From Spirochaetales bacterium (GTDB lineage Bacteria > Spirochaetota > Spirochaetia > SZUA-6 > JAFGRV01): a stretch of 42,940 bases of DNA. Position 1 is the first letter of the stretch, and each line of letters starts with the position of its first letter. The position numbers were made by a program, and so were the translations under genes. Below are positions 1 through 7,346 of the stretch, in pieces. The notes under the pieces are model-generated. The model searched no databases. It worked only from the letters and a program-made list of their open reading frames with translations, and was not told the origin of the DNA. The DNA is taken from NCBI GenBank assembly GCA_016930085.1, contig JAFGHO010000098.1:1-42940 (forward strand). The letters are read 5' to 3'.

Positions 1-1
1 C

Positions 2-967
2 GGCATTCCCAACAACATTATCTGGGAACTCTATAATGAGCCGATTTTCAACGACTGGAACACCATTAAAAGCTTTGCCACCGATCTCATTAGTACAATA
101 AGAGGTTTTGATTCCGATGGTGTCATAATTTGCGGAACCCCGAACTGGTGCCAGAACCCGGAAGCAGTGATAGGCAACCAGCTTTCAGGCACTAATATTA
201 TGTATTCGGTCCATTTTTATGCAGCACAGCACACAGATTCATACAGGGCAAACGTTCAGACAGCCCTTAATGCAGACCTGCCCTTGTTTGTCACTGAATG
301 GGGTGTTTGCGGCTATGATCCTGCAAACTCGAGCCCGGACATCGGTCAGTCACAGCAGTGGATGACATTGTTGCATGATAACAATATCAGCTGGACCAAC
401 TGGGCCTTTACATGGAAACCGGAAGCATCATCCGCCCTTAAAGAGGGAGTATGGATTACCGGTCCATGGACACTTACAACCAATACAGACAGCAATTCAG
501 ACCTTACGCAGAGCGGCTGGTTTGTGAAACAGCAGCTTGATACTGCAAAGCCTGCTTCAGTCAGTTCAAGCAGTAATCCTACACCAACAGATGCGCCAAC
601 AACACCACCTGAGGTAACAAATCCACCCACAACAACAACTACTTCTACAACAACTACAACAACAACTACAACTACTACTACCACCACGGAGAGCTGTAGA
701 ATTATCGATCCTTCGGTATGCATTTCAGGCGATTTTGGAACTATTAATGCATATAGCTTTAAAACGACAAGAAATATTCAGGGCTGGGGTGTATCCAACT
801 TCGCCAGCAGCAGAAATGGAAACAGAACAATTTCCGTTACGGTAAACGGATCGGGAACTGCGGTGACAACTCCAGGTGCGGCACTGCCTCCCAAGGGTGC
901 AAATGATTACTATGTATTCGTAGCCAGTTCAGGCGGTGAAAACTGGTCACAAGTGTACTGGTGGTAA
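2..967 (+). CDS. GH5 family cellulase, 3' part, with Thr-rich linker and C-terminal binding-like domain (5' truncated by window)
   Basis: The reading frame is open from base 2, so only the last 321 residues are visible. The general acid/base motif LYNEP lies at bases 29-43 and the nucleophile motif VTEWG near 289-303, as in clan GH-A family 5 endoglucanases that cut beta-1,4-glucan. The sequence FTWKPE near 409-426 would form part of the active-site wall. A Pro/Thr linker, then an almost pure Thr run, spans about 580-690. It leads to a domain of about 90 residues that ends in YWW at the stop codon. That aromatic-rich tail resembles a cellulose-binding module and may be related to CBM64, described from Spirochaeta thermophila; this is a weak recognition. 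The protein is expected to be secreted, but the signal peptide is outside the window. The gene looks AT-richer than comM downstream. Family call is firm; the tail domain is tentative. Confidence 0.9.
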   Translation, partial: GIPNNIIWELYNEPIFNDWNTIKSFATDLISTIRGFDSDGVIICGTPNWCQNPEAVIGNQLSGTNIMYSVHFYAAQHTDSYRANVQTALNADLPLFVTEWGVCGYDPANSSPDIGQSQQWMTLLHDNNISWTNWAFTWKPEASSALKEGVWITGPWTLTTNTDSNSDLTQSGWFVKQQLDTAKPASVSSSSNPTPTDAPTTPPEVTNPPTTTTTSTTTTTTTTTTTTTTESCRIIDPSVCISGDFGTINAYSFKTTRNIQGWGVSNFASSRNGNRTISVTVNGSGTAVTTPGAALPPKGANDYYVFVASSGGENWSQVYWW

Positions 968-1023
968 ACGGCCCGACAATGAACTCCGTTTAATGTCGGC
1001 TTAAGGACTAAACCTGACAACCA

Positions 1024-1060
1024 CCCCGCGCCGCTTTTTAAAAGCGGCGCGGGGTTTTTT
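1024..1060 (+). terminator. Rho-independent terminator after the cellulase gene
   Basis: A perfect 15-bp stem pairs 1024-1038 with 1040-1054 around a single central base, GC-rich at its base and A/T at its tip. Six T residues follow at 1055-1060. It lies 57 bases past the cellulase stop codon and separates that gene from comM. Confidence 0.93.
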
Positions 1061-1201
1061 ATGCGATGAGCGGAACATCCGGTGCCGTCTTTTATCGCCG
1101 TAACAAGGCCCCCGCAGGATTTCACAGGTTTTTTTTAAAAAAAACAGGAAAAATCAATGCAGGCGTCACTTTTACCCCGTTATTACATACGGAGGTTAAC
1201 A

Positions 1202-2758
1202 ATGTTTGCAACGGTGATATCGCACGCCCCGCTGGGGATCGACGGGAAACTCGTCTCTGTCGAGGTGGACATTCGAACGGGGATACCCGGAATAGATATT
1301 GTCGGTCTTCCCGACGGCGCGGTAAAGGAAGCGAAGGAACGGGTGCGGGTGGCGATACGCAATAGCGGTTACGAGTTCCCTGCAAGGCGTATCCTCGTCA
1401 ATCTCGCGCCGGCGGGTATCCGCAAAGCGGGGGCGTCCTACGATCTGCCGATCGCGATCGGTATCCTCGCGGCGTCGGGACAGATACCCCCGGAAGGGGT
1501 GCGGAAGACGATGGTGCTGGGGGAGCTGAATCTGTCCGGGAATGTCAGGCCTGTTCACGGTGTTTTATCGGCCGTCCATGCCGGACTCGGGAAGGGGATC
1601 ACCGGGTTTCTAGTCCCGCGGGGAAACCTCCGCGAGGCGCGCGTTGCGGGAACCGGAAGGATATCGGGCATTGACTCACTCGGAGAAGCCGCCGGGGTGC
1701 TTTCCGGTTCTGCGAATATCGGGAGTCCGGATAATCATGACGATGAACCGGATGGTCCGGATGAAACGATGTATGATGCCGCACATTACGGCGATTTCGA
1801 AGATATCAGGGGCCACTGGATTCTCAAGCGGGCCCTCGAGGTCGCCGCCGCCGGGCGGCATCATCTTTTTCTTTTTGGGCCGCCCGGAAGCGGTAAAACG
1901 ATGGGGGCACGGAGGCTTCCATCGATCCTGCCGCCGTTGAGCAGGGAGGAATCGCTTGAGGTGACCGGGATTCATTCCATTGCGGGGAAACTGCCCCCGC
2001 ATTGCGGACTCATCACCAGGCCGCCCTTCCGCATGCCCCACCATTCGGCCTCGACGGAAGGGATTATCGGGGGAGGAAAACTGCCCAAACCGGGGGAGGT
2101 GTCCCTCGCCCATGAGGGGATCCTCTTTCTGGATGAGGCGCCGGAGTTCAGAAAGGACCTGCTTCAGGCATTGCGTGAACCGATCGAGGAAGAACGGATC
2201 ACGATCGCGAGGGCGGAAAGCAATGTCCGGTTTCCCGCATCCTTTCAGCTCGTACTCGCGGCAAATCCCTGCCCGTGCGGCAATCTGGGAAGAAAGGAAA
2301 AGGTCTGTCTTTGCAGTACGCAGGAGGTGTACCGGTACTGGAAAAAACTCGGCGGGGCGCTTCTGGACCGGATCGATATTCGGGTCCCCCTTTCTCCCGT
2401 CTCATCGGAAGAGCTTGTCGGTGATGGGGGGCCGGACGGCGGGGAGGTGAGGCGGCGGGTCGAAGCGGCTGTTTCACGTCAGCACGAACGATTCAAGGGG
2501 CACGGGTTTTCGCGGAACTCGCGGATACCGCCGGGGTATCTCGATAAATTCTGTCCGCTGGACCGGTTGAGCAGGGGGCTTTTAATCGATTCGATGAAAA
2601 AGATCTCTCTGTCATCCAGGGCAATACATTCGATCATCAAGATCGCACGAACCGTCTCCGACCTCGAAGGGTCGGAAAGGATAGGTGAAGAACACATTCT
2701 CGAAGCGATACAGCACAGGAGGTACGGGGACGGAGATTTTTTCTGGAAATTCGGCTGA
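1202..2758 (+). CDS. comM: ComM/YifB family AAA+ ATPase (Mg-chelatase-like)
   Basis: This 518-residue protein belongs to the ComM (YifB) family, a hexameric helicase that promotes branch migration while foreign DNA is integrated during natural transformation. The N-terminal part has the Lon-like fold typical of the family (GIDIVGLPDGAVKEAKERV). A Mg-chelatase AAA+ core follows, with Walker A GPPGSGKT, Walker B-like LFLDEAPEF, and the Cys-rich AANPCPCGNLG segment. The family-specific C-terminal helical part (LSSRAIHSIIKIARTVSDLEG) is present. The start at 1202 is chosen because GGAGG sits 6 bases upstream and the protein then begins like its relatives; an in-frame ATG at 1157 has no such site. 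Length is normal for the family (about 500). Its presence suggests possible competence, but no other com gene is in the window. Confidence 0.95.
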   Translation: MFATVISHAPLGIDGKLVSVEVDIRTGIPGIDIVGLPDGAVKEAKERVRVAIRNSGYEFPARRILVNLAPAGIRKAGASYDLPIAIGILAASGQIPPEGVRKTMVLGELNLSGNVRPVHGVLSAVHAGLGKGITGFLVPRGNLREARVAGTGRISGIDSLGEAAGVLSGSANIGSPDNHDDEPDGPDETMYDAAHYGDFEDIRGHWILKRALEVAAAGRHHLFLFGPPGSGKTMGARRLPSILPPLSREESLEVTGIHSIAGKLPPHCGLITRPPFRMPHHSASTEGIIGGGKLPKPGEVSLAHEGILFLDEAPEFRKDLLQALREPIEEERITIARAESNVRFPASFQLVLAANPCPCGNLGRKEKVCLCSTQEVYRYWKKLGGALLDRIDIRVPLSPVSSEELVGDGGPDGGEVRRRVEAAVSRQHERFKGHGFSRNSRIPPGYLDKFCPLDRLSRGLLIDSMKKISLSSRAIHSIIKIARTVSDLEGSERIGEEHILEAIQHRRYGDGDFFWKFG

Positions 2759-2971
2759 TCATGAAAGCCCTGAATAGCGGAAAACGATACGTATACGGTA
2801 CTGAACAGGACTTTTGTGCACTCAGGCGAGATAAACAAACATTGTCAGTGTGCATAAAGCCGCCGCAGGGAAGATACCGGCGGAAAGGGACAAAGGCCTG
2901 CCCGCGTTTCCACCGTTCTCCGGGACAAACAAGAGGCGTTCACCTGAAAATCAGTATGCCAACTCGATAGA

Positions 2972-4084
2972 TTAAAAAACGGCAAGTTCTGCCGCGAGAT
3001 TCACGTACGCTGGTTTGCTCAATTCCCACTCAAACAGTTCGTGTTTCCAGTAGTCGTTCCGCAGTTCGAGGAGTAAAACGGGACCGCCTTTTTCACGGCC
3101 GATGAAACTCAAAGGGCCGGTTTGCTCCATCGCGATTCCCCTGGCTGGAAGCTCAAGAGCAAACGCCAGAACCTCGTCGTTGAATTCGGCGCACAACCGG
3201 GCGTATGTCCGGTCGATCAGGGTGAAGCTCGAACGAAAAGCCCTGTTGCCCATGATGAGGTCATGGACGCCGGGATCGTGCTCTTGTGCGAAGAGTATGT
3301 AGTGAAGGATGAAGTATTTGATTGCCAGGTAGTAGTGGTACGATCGATCGGCGTTATTAAAAACGGAGTTCACGTCTTTCACGAAAAGCGGCTCCAACTG
3401 CCGGTAAAACGCTATAAGCTCTTGCTCTGTCCGCGCGGTCCAGTAAAAGGCGCAAAATTCGTTGAGCAGCCCGTACACCCCTTCCTGCTGGGTGGTTTGG
3501 TCGTCCCCTGCCTTCACGCTGAGTACATAGTAATCATAGCACTGAAGGCTCCTGATCTCTAAAGGAATGGATTCGGCCATCTCACGGGCCGGGAAGGCGG
3601 CGGTAAGCGGCATGAAATGGATATCGCCTTCATCCAGATAGAAGGCGTAATAGGTTTTGCCGTGTTTGAAATCCAAACCGGCCTTTATCGCCATCTCGAT
3701 ACCCAGGTCATCTATGATGGAGTGGGTCGTTTCGTGGATCACCGTGGGGAGGCTGATGACCCGTTCCCGATCGTCCCTGCAATTCGCTATGAATATAAAG
3801 GGGTCGTTCAAGGATTCCAGATTCCAGAGGTGGCCCTGGTAACGGATTTTTTTCTCCGACGCGTAATGGGTCTTCATTAATTGATGGCAGGCGGGCGCAA
3901 AGCGTTCGAGCAGGCTCATGCCCTGTTCCCTGTGGAGCGCGGCATTGGGGTCATTATAGCCGGGTACGCCCTCGCCGCGCAGGATCGCGGCCTGGCGTGA
4001 GGCATCCGTTTGAGGAACGGATGAAAGGCATTGGATCAAACAAACAAGGCAGCCGAAGCCGATAAGTATAAAAAAACGGTTCAT
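2972..4084 (-). CDS. Putative zinc-metalloprotease-like lipoprotein or secreted protein (HETTH motif)
   Basis: I do not recognise a named family for this 370-residue protein. A hydrophobic N-terminus (residues 1-20) ends in LIQC, which could serve as a loose spirochaetal lipobox with lipidation at Cys20. Otherwise it is a plain signal peptide. Near residue 117 the sequence VIHETTHSIID fits the HExxH zinc-binding helix of gluzincin-type peptidases. About 95 residues later, LLNEFCAFYW offers a Glu that could be the third zinc ligand. It stands alone on the minus strand between comM and a 400-base non-coding stretch. A weak AGAGA-type ribosome site precedes the ATG. The protease role is inferred from the motif only; a structural protein with a chance HETTH is possible. 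Confidence 0.6.
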   Translation of the reverse strand: MNRFFILIGFGCLVCLIQCLSSVPQTDASRQAAILRGEGVPGYNDPNAALHREQGMSLLERFAPACHQLMKTHYASEKKIRYQGHLWNLESLNDPFIFIANCRDDRERVISLPTVIHETTHSIIDDLGIEMAIKAGLDFKHGKTYYAFYLDEGDIHFMPLTAAFPAREMAESIPLEIRSLQCYDYYVLSVKAGDDQTTQQEGVYGLLNEFCAFYWTARTEQELIAFYRQLEPLFVKDVNSVFNNADRSYHYYLAIKYFILHYILFAQEHDPGVHDLIMGNRAFRSSFTLIDRTYARLCAEFNDEVLAFALELPARGIAMEQTGPLSFIGREKGGPVLLLELRNDYWKHELFEWELSKPAYVNLAAELAVF

Positions 4085-4360
4085 ATCATTCTCTTTTCTT
4101 TAAAATACACCCCGTACGCCATTTCATCCTTCTTTTCAACCGATAGGAAAAATTAAAACCTCTTTGAATTTTCTGTTTGTGTCAGCCTACACTGTTATTG
4201 TTTTTGAACCAAAAGCGGAATAAAATTGATCGAACGTGAAAATGATTTTTCCCCTGGCTGTCATGTATTTATAGTATAGGTTACCATTCGCTTCCGTTCA
4301 ATAGAAAAATTATCATTGTTCGGAAAAAGGTTCAAAGGGGATGATCCGGGTGCGTGTTTA

Positions 4361-4387
4361 TACTGACAATTAATTAAATTGTCAGTA
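4361..4387. repeat. 27-base palindrome with ACTGACAATT arms
   Basis: Arms of 11 bp (4361-4371 and 4377-4387) pair perfectly around a 5-base centre. The arms contain CTGACAA/TTGTCAG, the same core found in the larger inverted repeat just downstream. No T-run follows, so it is not an obvious terminator. Confidence 0.8.
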
Positions 4388-4400
4388 TTTCCGATTGTAA

Positions 4401-4470
4401 TGAGTTTGTCAGTTTCTTTTATTATAACGAATTAGATGGAACAGCCAAGTGTAAGAAACTGACAAACTCA
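4401..4470. repeat. 18-bp perfect inverted repeat with 34-base loop
   Basis: Bases 4401-4418 (TGAGTTTGTCAGTTTCTT) are the exact reverse complement of 4453-4470. With the palindrome at 4361-4387 this gives four copies of ACTGACAA in alternating orientation within 110 bases. It lies just past the 3' end of the MutS-like gene. The rest of the 4085-4493 gap is AT-rich, and I see no gene in it. It may be a transcript 3'-end structure, a protein-binding array, or the end of a decayed mobile element. Confidence 0.8.
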
Positions 4471-4493
4471 AAACAGAGGAGTATATATACGCG

Positions 4494-6182
4494 CTAAACG
4501 GCGCCACGTTTTTTCAGCACGTCGACCAGCTGGTTCTTTGTAATGCCGAATCTGGCCGCCAGTTCGATGGCATAGCTTCTTCCTTTTGGTTGACCGGGAA
4601 GGATTTTAAAGGTCGGCCGTATACCGGGCTCTTCCCCGCCGCCTTTTGACGGTTCCGGGTCGCTTTCATACACGCCGGCCACCAGGCTGATCAGCGCGCT
4701 TTCCCCATCCGTATCCGCATTAATGTCATCCGTCATGGCGGCGAGTTGATGAAAATGTGTGGTAAAAATAACCCGTGTTCCGAGCATGCGGAATACCCGC
4801 ATGATATCCTGTGCAAGATAGATGCTTTCACCGGCGTTTGTGCTCGAAAGCGATTCATTGAGAAGGATGAGGGAGAACCGGGTGGCGGTGTCAAAGATTG
4901 TATGGAGTCGCCTCGCTTCTTCACCGAAACGACCCGTTCCGCGTGAGAGGGATTCTTTGACCGGGAAATGGGTCAATAGCTGATCGGTGATACTGATTTC
5001 CGCCCGCTGCGCGGGGACGTAGAGTCCGGCCTGCATGAGTACCTGTGACAGACCGACCGCCTGGGTAAACGTCGTTTTTCCTCCCCGGTTGGGCCCGGTG
5101 AGTATGACGATCCTCCCCGTCTCATTCATCTCGAAATCGTTGGGTACGATTCCTTCTATCGCCCCGCTTTGTTCCGAATCATCGCTTTTTTGTATGGCTA
5201 GATTTATATTATAGAGTCCTTCGTAATGGAGGGAGCGTGCTTCCTTTTTCAATACGCGCGGGCGTACCATCGGCAGTCCGTAACGTTCGAGTTTTTTGAT
5301 TCCTTTTACCGCCCCCAGAAAAAAAATGAATTCGTCATGAAGCCTGACAAGGAGACGGCTGTTGATGCTTATGAACTTTTTGAGCGATCTGGCCAGGGGG
5401 GCGGCCGCCTCTTCCATGATTTTTGCCACGTCTTTTATGACCGGATCGAGCAGGGGATCCGTCGTGCCTTCCGGGGCGGTATGAAGCGGCGCTATCCCCT
5501 GGGTACCGCCTGCCCCGAATATGCGCCGGTAGAGTGTTTTATCCGTATAGAGGTCCTTGTTTATCGAAAGCAATGTGACGCCGCAGGGGATGAGCCCCGC
5601 GTTCAGATTGACGCCTATGGTAATACTGCCGAGATTGTTTATCGTTGCAAGAAGTTCCGGCAGGACGGATAAAAGCCGCACGAAGACGGGATCCTCTTCT
5701 ATCTGCCCGATCAAGGCGGAAAATAATGTAAGTCCGCGGGATCGAATCAATGCTTCTCCGAATGCCTTTCCCAGCCGCCGGACACAGCGGGAATAGAACT
5801 CGAGTTCTCTCAGACGCCATACCACTTCCTGAAAAGGAGTTATCTCCCGGGCGCCGAAGTGGAGGGTGAAATAGGTAAGGGACCTGATATCGGGCAGAAT
5901 TTCCTCCCAGCAGCCGGCCAGATCCGGAGACCGTAAAAGATCCTCGAGGATATCGAGCCTGTAATTGAGGGTTTCCTCGTCATTGCAGACAACCGTATAC
6001 ATACTCTCGAGAGAATCCCTGCTTTTTCCCGTTTCGGTAAAAAACCGGATGAGCGCCGGGATGTCGAGATCCTCCACCGTCTCTTTTCGCAATGGTGTCG
6101 TTGATACTTTTCGGCCTTTTGGCCAGAGAAGACTGAAACCCAGATCCAGTCTGATATCTTCGTTATTTTTCTTTTCTTTCAT
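4494..6182 (-). CDS. MutS-family ATPase (MutS-related, lacks mismatch-recognition domain I)
   Basis: The C-terminal third of this 562-residue protein is a MutS domain V ABC-type ATPase. It has Walker A GPNRGGKTT, a Q/signature-like stretch SRGTGRFGEEARR, Walker B LILLNESLSST, and the FTTHFHQLA switch histidine region. Upstream are helical regions matching the MutS core/lever. The N-terminal mismatch-binding domain with its Phe-x-Glu motif is absent and the protein is shorter than MutS (about 850), so it should not be called mutS. The Walker B Asp is Asn (LLNE), which I recall from related MutS-like branches. AAGGA with an 8-base gap favours the ATG at 6182 over those at 6188 and 6200. The gene overlaps the upstream sigma gene by 20 bases, implying coupled translation. 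Its DNA substrate is unknown. Confidence 0.85.
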   Translation of the reverse strand: MKEKKNNEDIRLDLGFSLLWPKGRKVSTTPLRKETVEDLDIPALIRFFTETGKSRDSLESMYTVVCNDEETLNYRLDILEDLLRSPDLAGCWEEILPDIRSLTYFTLHFGAREITPFQEVVWRLRELEFYSRCVRRLGKAFGEALIRSRGLTLFSALIGQIEEDPVFVRLLSVLPELLATINNLGSITIGVNLNAGLIPCGVTLLSINKDLYTDKTLYRRIFGAGGTQGIAPLHTAPEGTTDPLLDPVIKDVAKIMEEAAAPLARSLKKFISINSRLLVRLHDEFIFFLGAVKGIKKLERYGLPMVRPRVLKKEARSLHYEGLYNINLAIQKSDDSEQSGAIEGIVPNDFEMNETGRIVILTGPNRGGKTTFTQAVGLSQVLMQAGLYVPAQRAEISITDQLLTHFPVKESLSRGTGRFGEEARRLHTIFDTATRFSLILLNESLSSTNAGESIYLAQDIMRVFRMLGTRVIFTTHFHQLAAMTDDINADTDGESALISLVAGVYESDPEPSKGGGEEPGIRPTFKILPGQPKGRSYAIELAARFGITKNQLVDVLKKRGAV

Positions 6183-7089
6183 CTTCATTTTCCTTTTCAA
6201 GTTTTCTCCCCTTCTCGAGGAGTAATTCCATGATCGCGCGGTAATTTCTATCCTTAGCCAATGCGAGGGCGTCTTTGCCGCTTCGATCTTTGATCCGGAT
6301 ATCCGCTCCGTTCTTCAGTAAAAGACCGACCGCTTCCGCATGATTGCTTTCAACAGCCCAATGGATGAGCGTTCTTCCTTTTGCGTCGATTTCATTGACA
6401 TCGATTCCATCGACGATCATCTGTTCGAGAATACTCTTCTGGCCGGATTTGGCGACGGCATCAAAGGTGGTATAAAGACTGATCTTTTCCAGCAGTGTAT
6501 TGTGACGGGAAGGCTTTATCTCATCCAGGTTATCCCTGATAAAGTGGAAGCACTCCTTTCGTAACGATTCCCTGGCGCGTTGCAGCCGCTTCTTTACCGT
6601 GTTGAGTTTGATGTTCAGGAAATCCGCAACCTCCTGCTGGGAATATCCGTCTATATAATAGAGGATTGTCGGTATCCGCTGGGTTTCCGGCAATTTTTCG
6701 ATCTCTTCCCGGATTTTTTCCTCCGTCTCTTTTTTTATGAGGGAGTGCGCCGGATCACTCCCTGCAGATTGATGATGTTCCATTGTATCCATCAAAACCT
6801 CCTTGCCCACCCGGTATTTTATTTTTTTTGCGGCTTCCCGTGATGCGATTTTACGAATCCAGCCGGGAAAAGCGGCATAGTTACGCAGGGTTTCGAGTTT
6901 TTTATAGCAGATGATAAAAACATCCTGGGTAATATCCTGGGCGAGTGCTGCGTCTTTCACCATACCAAAGACATACCCGAAAATAATATCCTGAAATCCG
7001 CCGACTATTTCCGTAAAGGCCTCCTGATGAGGGGAGCGGGCCGTTTTTTGTCGAATTGCATTTTCTATTAATTGTACGAGTGTTTCCAT
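6163..7089 (-). CDS. ECF-type RNA polymerase sigma factor with C-terminal ankyrin repeats
   Basis: Residues 1-100 hold a sigma region 2 (FQDIIFGYVFGMVKDAALAQ; DITQDVFIICYKKL). After a linker, region 4 (LPETQRIPTILYYIDGYSQQ; EVADFLNIKLNTVKKRLQRA) ends near residue 180. The remaining 120 residues contain ankyrin repeats (KGRTLIHWAVESNHAEAVGL; LLKNGADIRIKDRSGKDALA) and a charged Lys/Glu tail. The protein should direct RNA polymerase to its own regulon. The ankyrin part probably serves as a built-in protein-binding or anti-sigma-like sensor, since no separate anti-sigma gene is adjacent. The start at METLVQLIE is chosen by alignment with region 2; it lacks a clear ribosome site, and in-frame ATGs at 7134 and 7173 exist. 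Sigma identity is strong; the start is moderately sure. Confidence 0.88.
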   Translation of the reverse strand: METLVQLIENAIRQKTARSPHQEAFTEIVGGFQDIIFGYVFGMVKDAALAQDITQDVFIICYKKLETLRNYAAFPGWIRKIASREAAKKIKYRVGKEVLMDTMEHHQSAGSDPAHSLIKKETEEKIREEIEKLPETQRIPTILYYIDGYSQQEVADFLNIKLNTVKKRLQRARESLRKECFHFIRDNLDEIKPSRHNTLLEKISLYTTFDAVAKSGQKSILEQMIVDGIDVNEIDAKGRTLIHWAVESNHAEAVGLLLKNGADIRIKDRSGKDALALAKDRNYRAIMELLLEKGRKLEKENEDERKEK

Positions 7090-7194
7090 ATGCTTACAAT
7101 ATACAGGAGAACGGCCGGATGAAAAAGGTGACATTAATGGGTGAAATATACCTCTATATACCCTGCCGGCCACCCTACCCGTTATACATGATAC

Positions 7195-7221
7195 ATAATT
7201 TATGCATCATGCATGAATTAT
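7195..7221. promoter_or_regulatory. Near-perfect ATGCAT-rich palindrome between divergent genes
   Basis: Bases 7195-7221 read as ATAATT, T, ATGCAT, C, ATGCAT, G, AATTAT: a palindrome with one mismatched pair. Another TATGCAT copy follows at 7220-7226. It lies between the divergent sigma and DAG-kinase-like genes and could be an operator serving one or both. No binding protein can be named. Confidence 0.45.
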
Positions 7222-7291
7222 GCATATTGCATAGCCGGAAAGCGGCTCCGTCCCCGTGATGATTTGACGCTTGTCCTTATCCTGTAATGAA

Positions 7292-7320
7292 TTAAGAGAG
7301 ATTTAGTGAGATGGTATGAT
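7292..7320 (+). promoter_or_regulatory. Possible promoter of the DAG-kinase operon
   Basis: A good -10 box TATGAT lies at 7315-7320. Seventeen bases upstream is only a weak -35, TTAAGA. An alternative -35, TTGACG at 7264-7269, has no convincing -10 at the right distance. The start would fall about 20 bases before the gene, just upstream of the G8 run. Confidence 0.35.
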
Positions 7321-7346
7321 TTTTGCATTTATTTGGGGGGGGTATT

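Noticed and set aside
346-723. Valine-rich 125-residue frame on the minus strand
   Set aside because: It is the mirror of the Thr-codon linker of the cellulase and has no ribosome site.
2761-2970. 69-residue frame right after comM
   Set aside because: No ribosome site, a basic composition without domain signs, and no recognisable start context. The stretch 2759-2971 is treated as non-coding.
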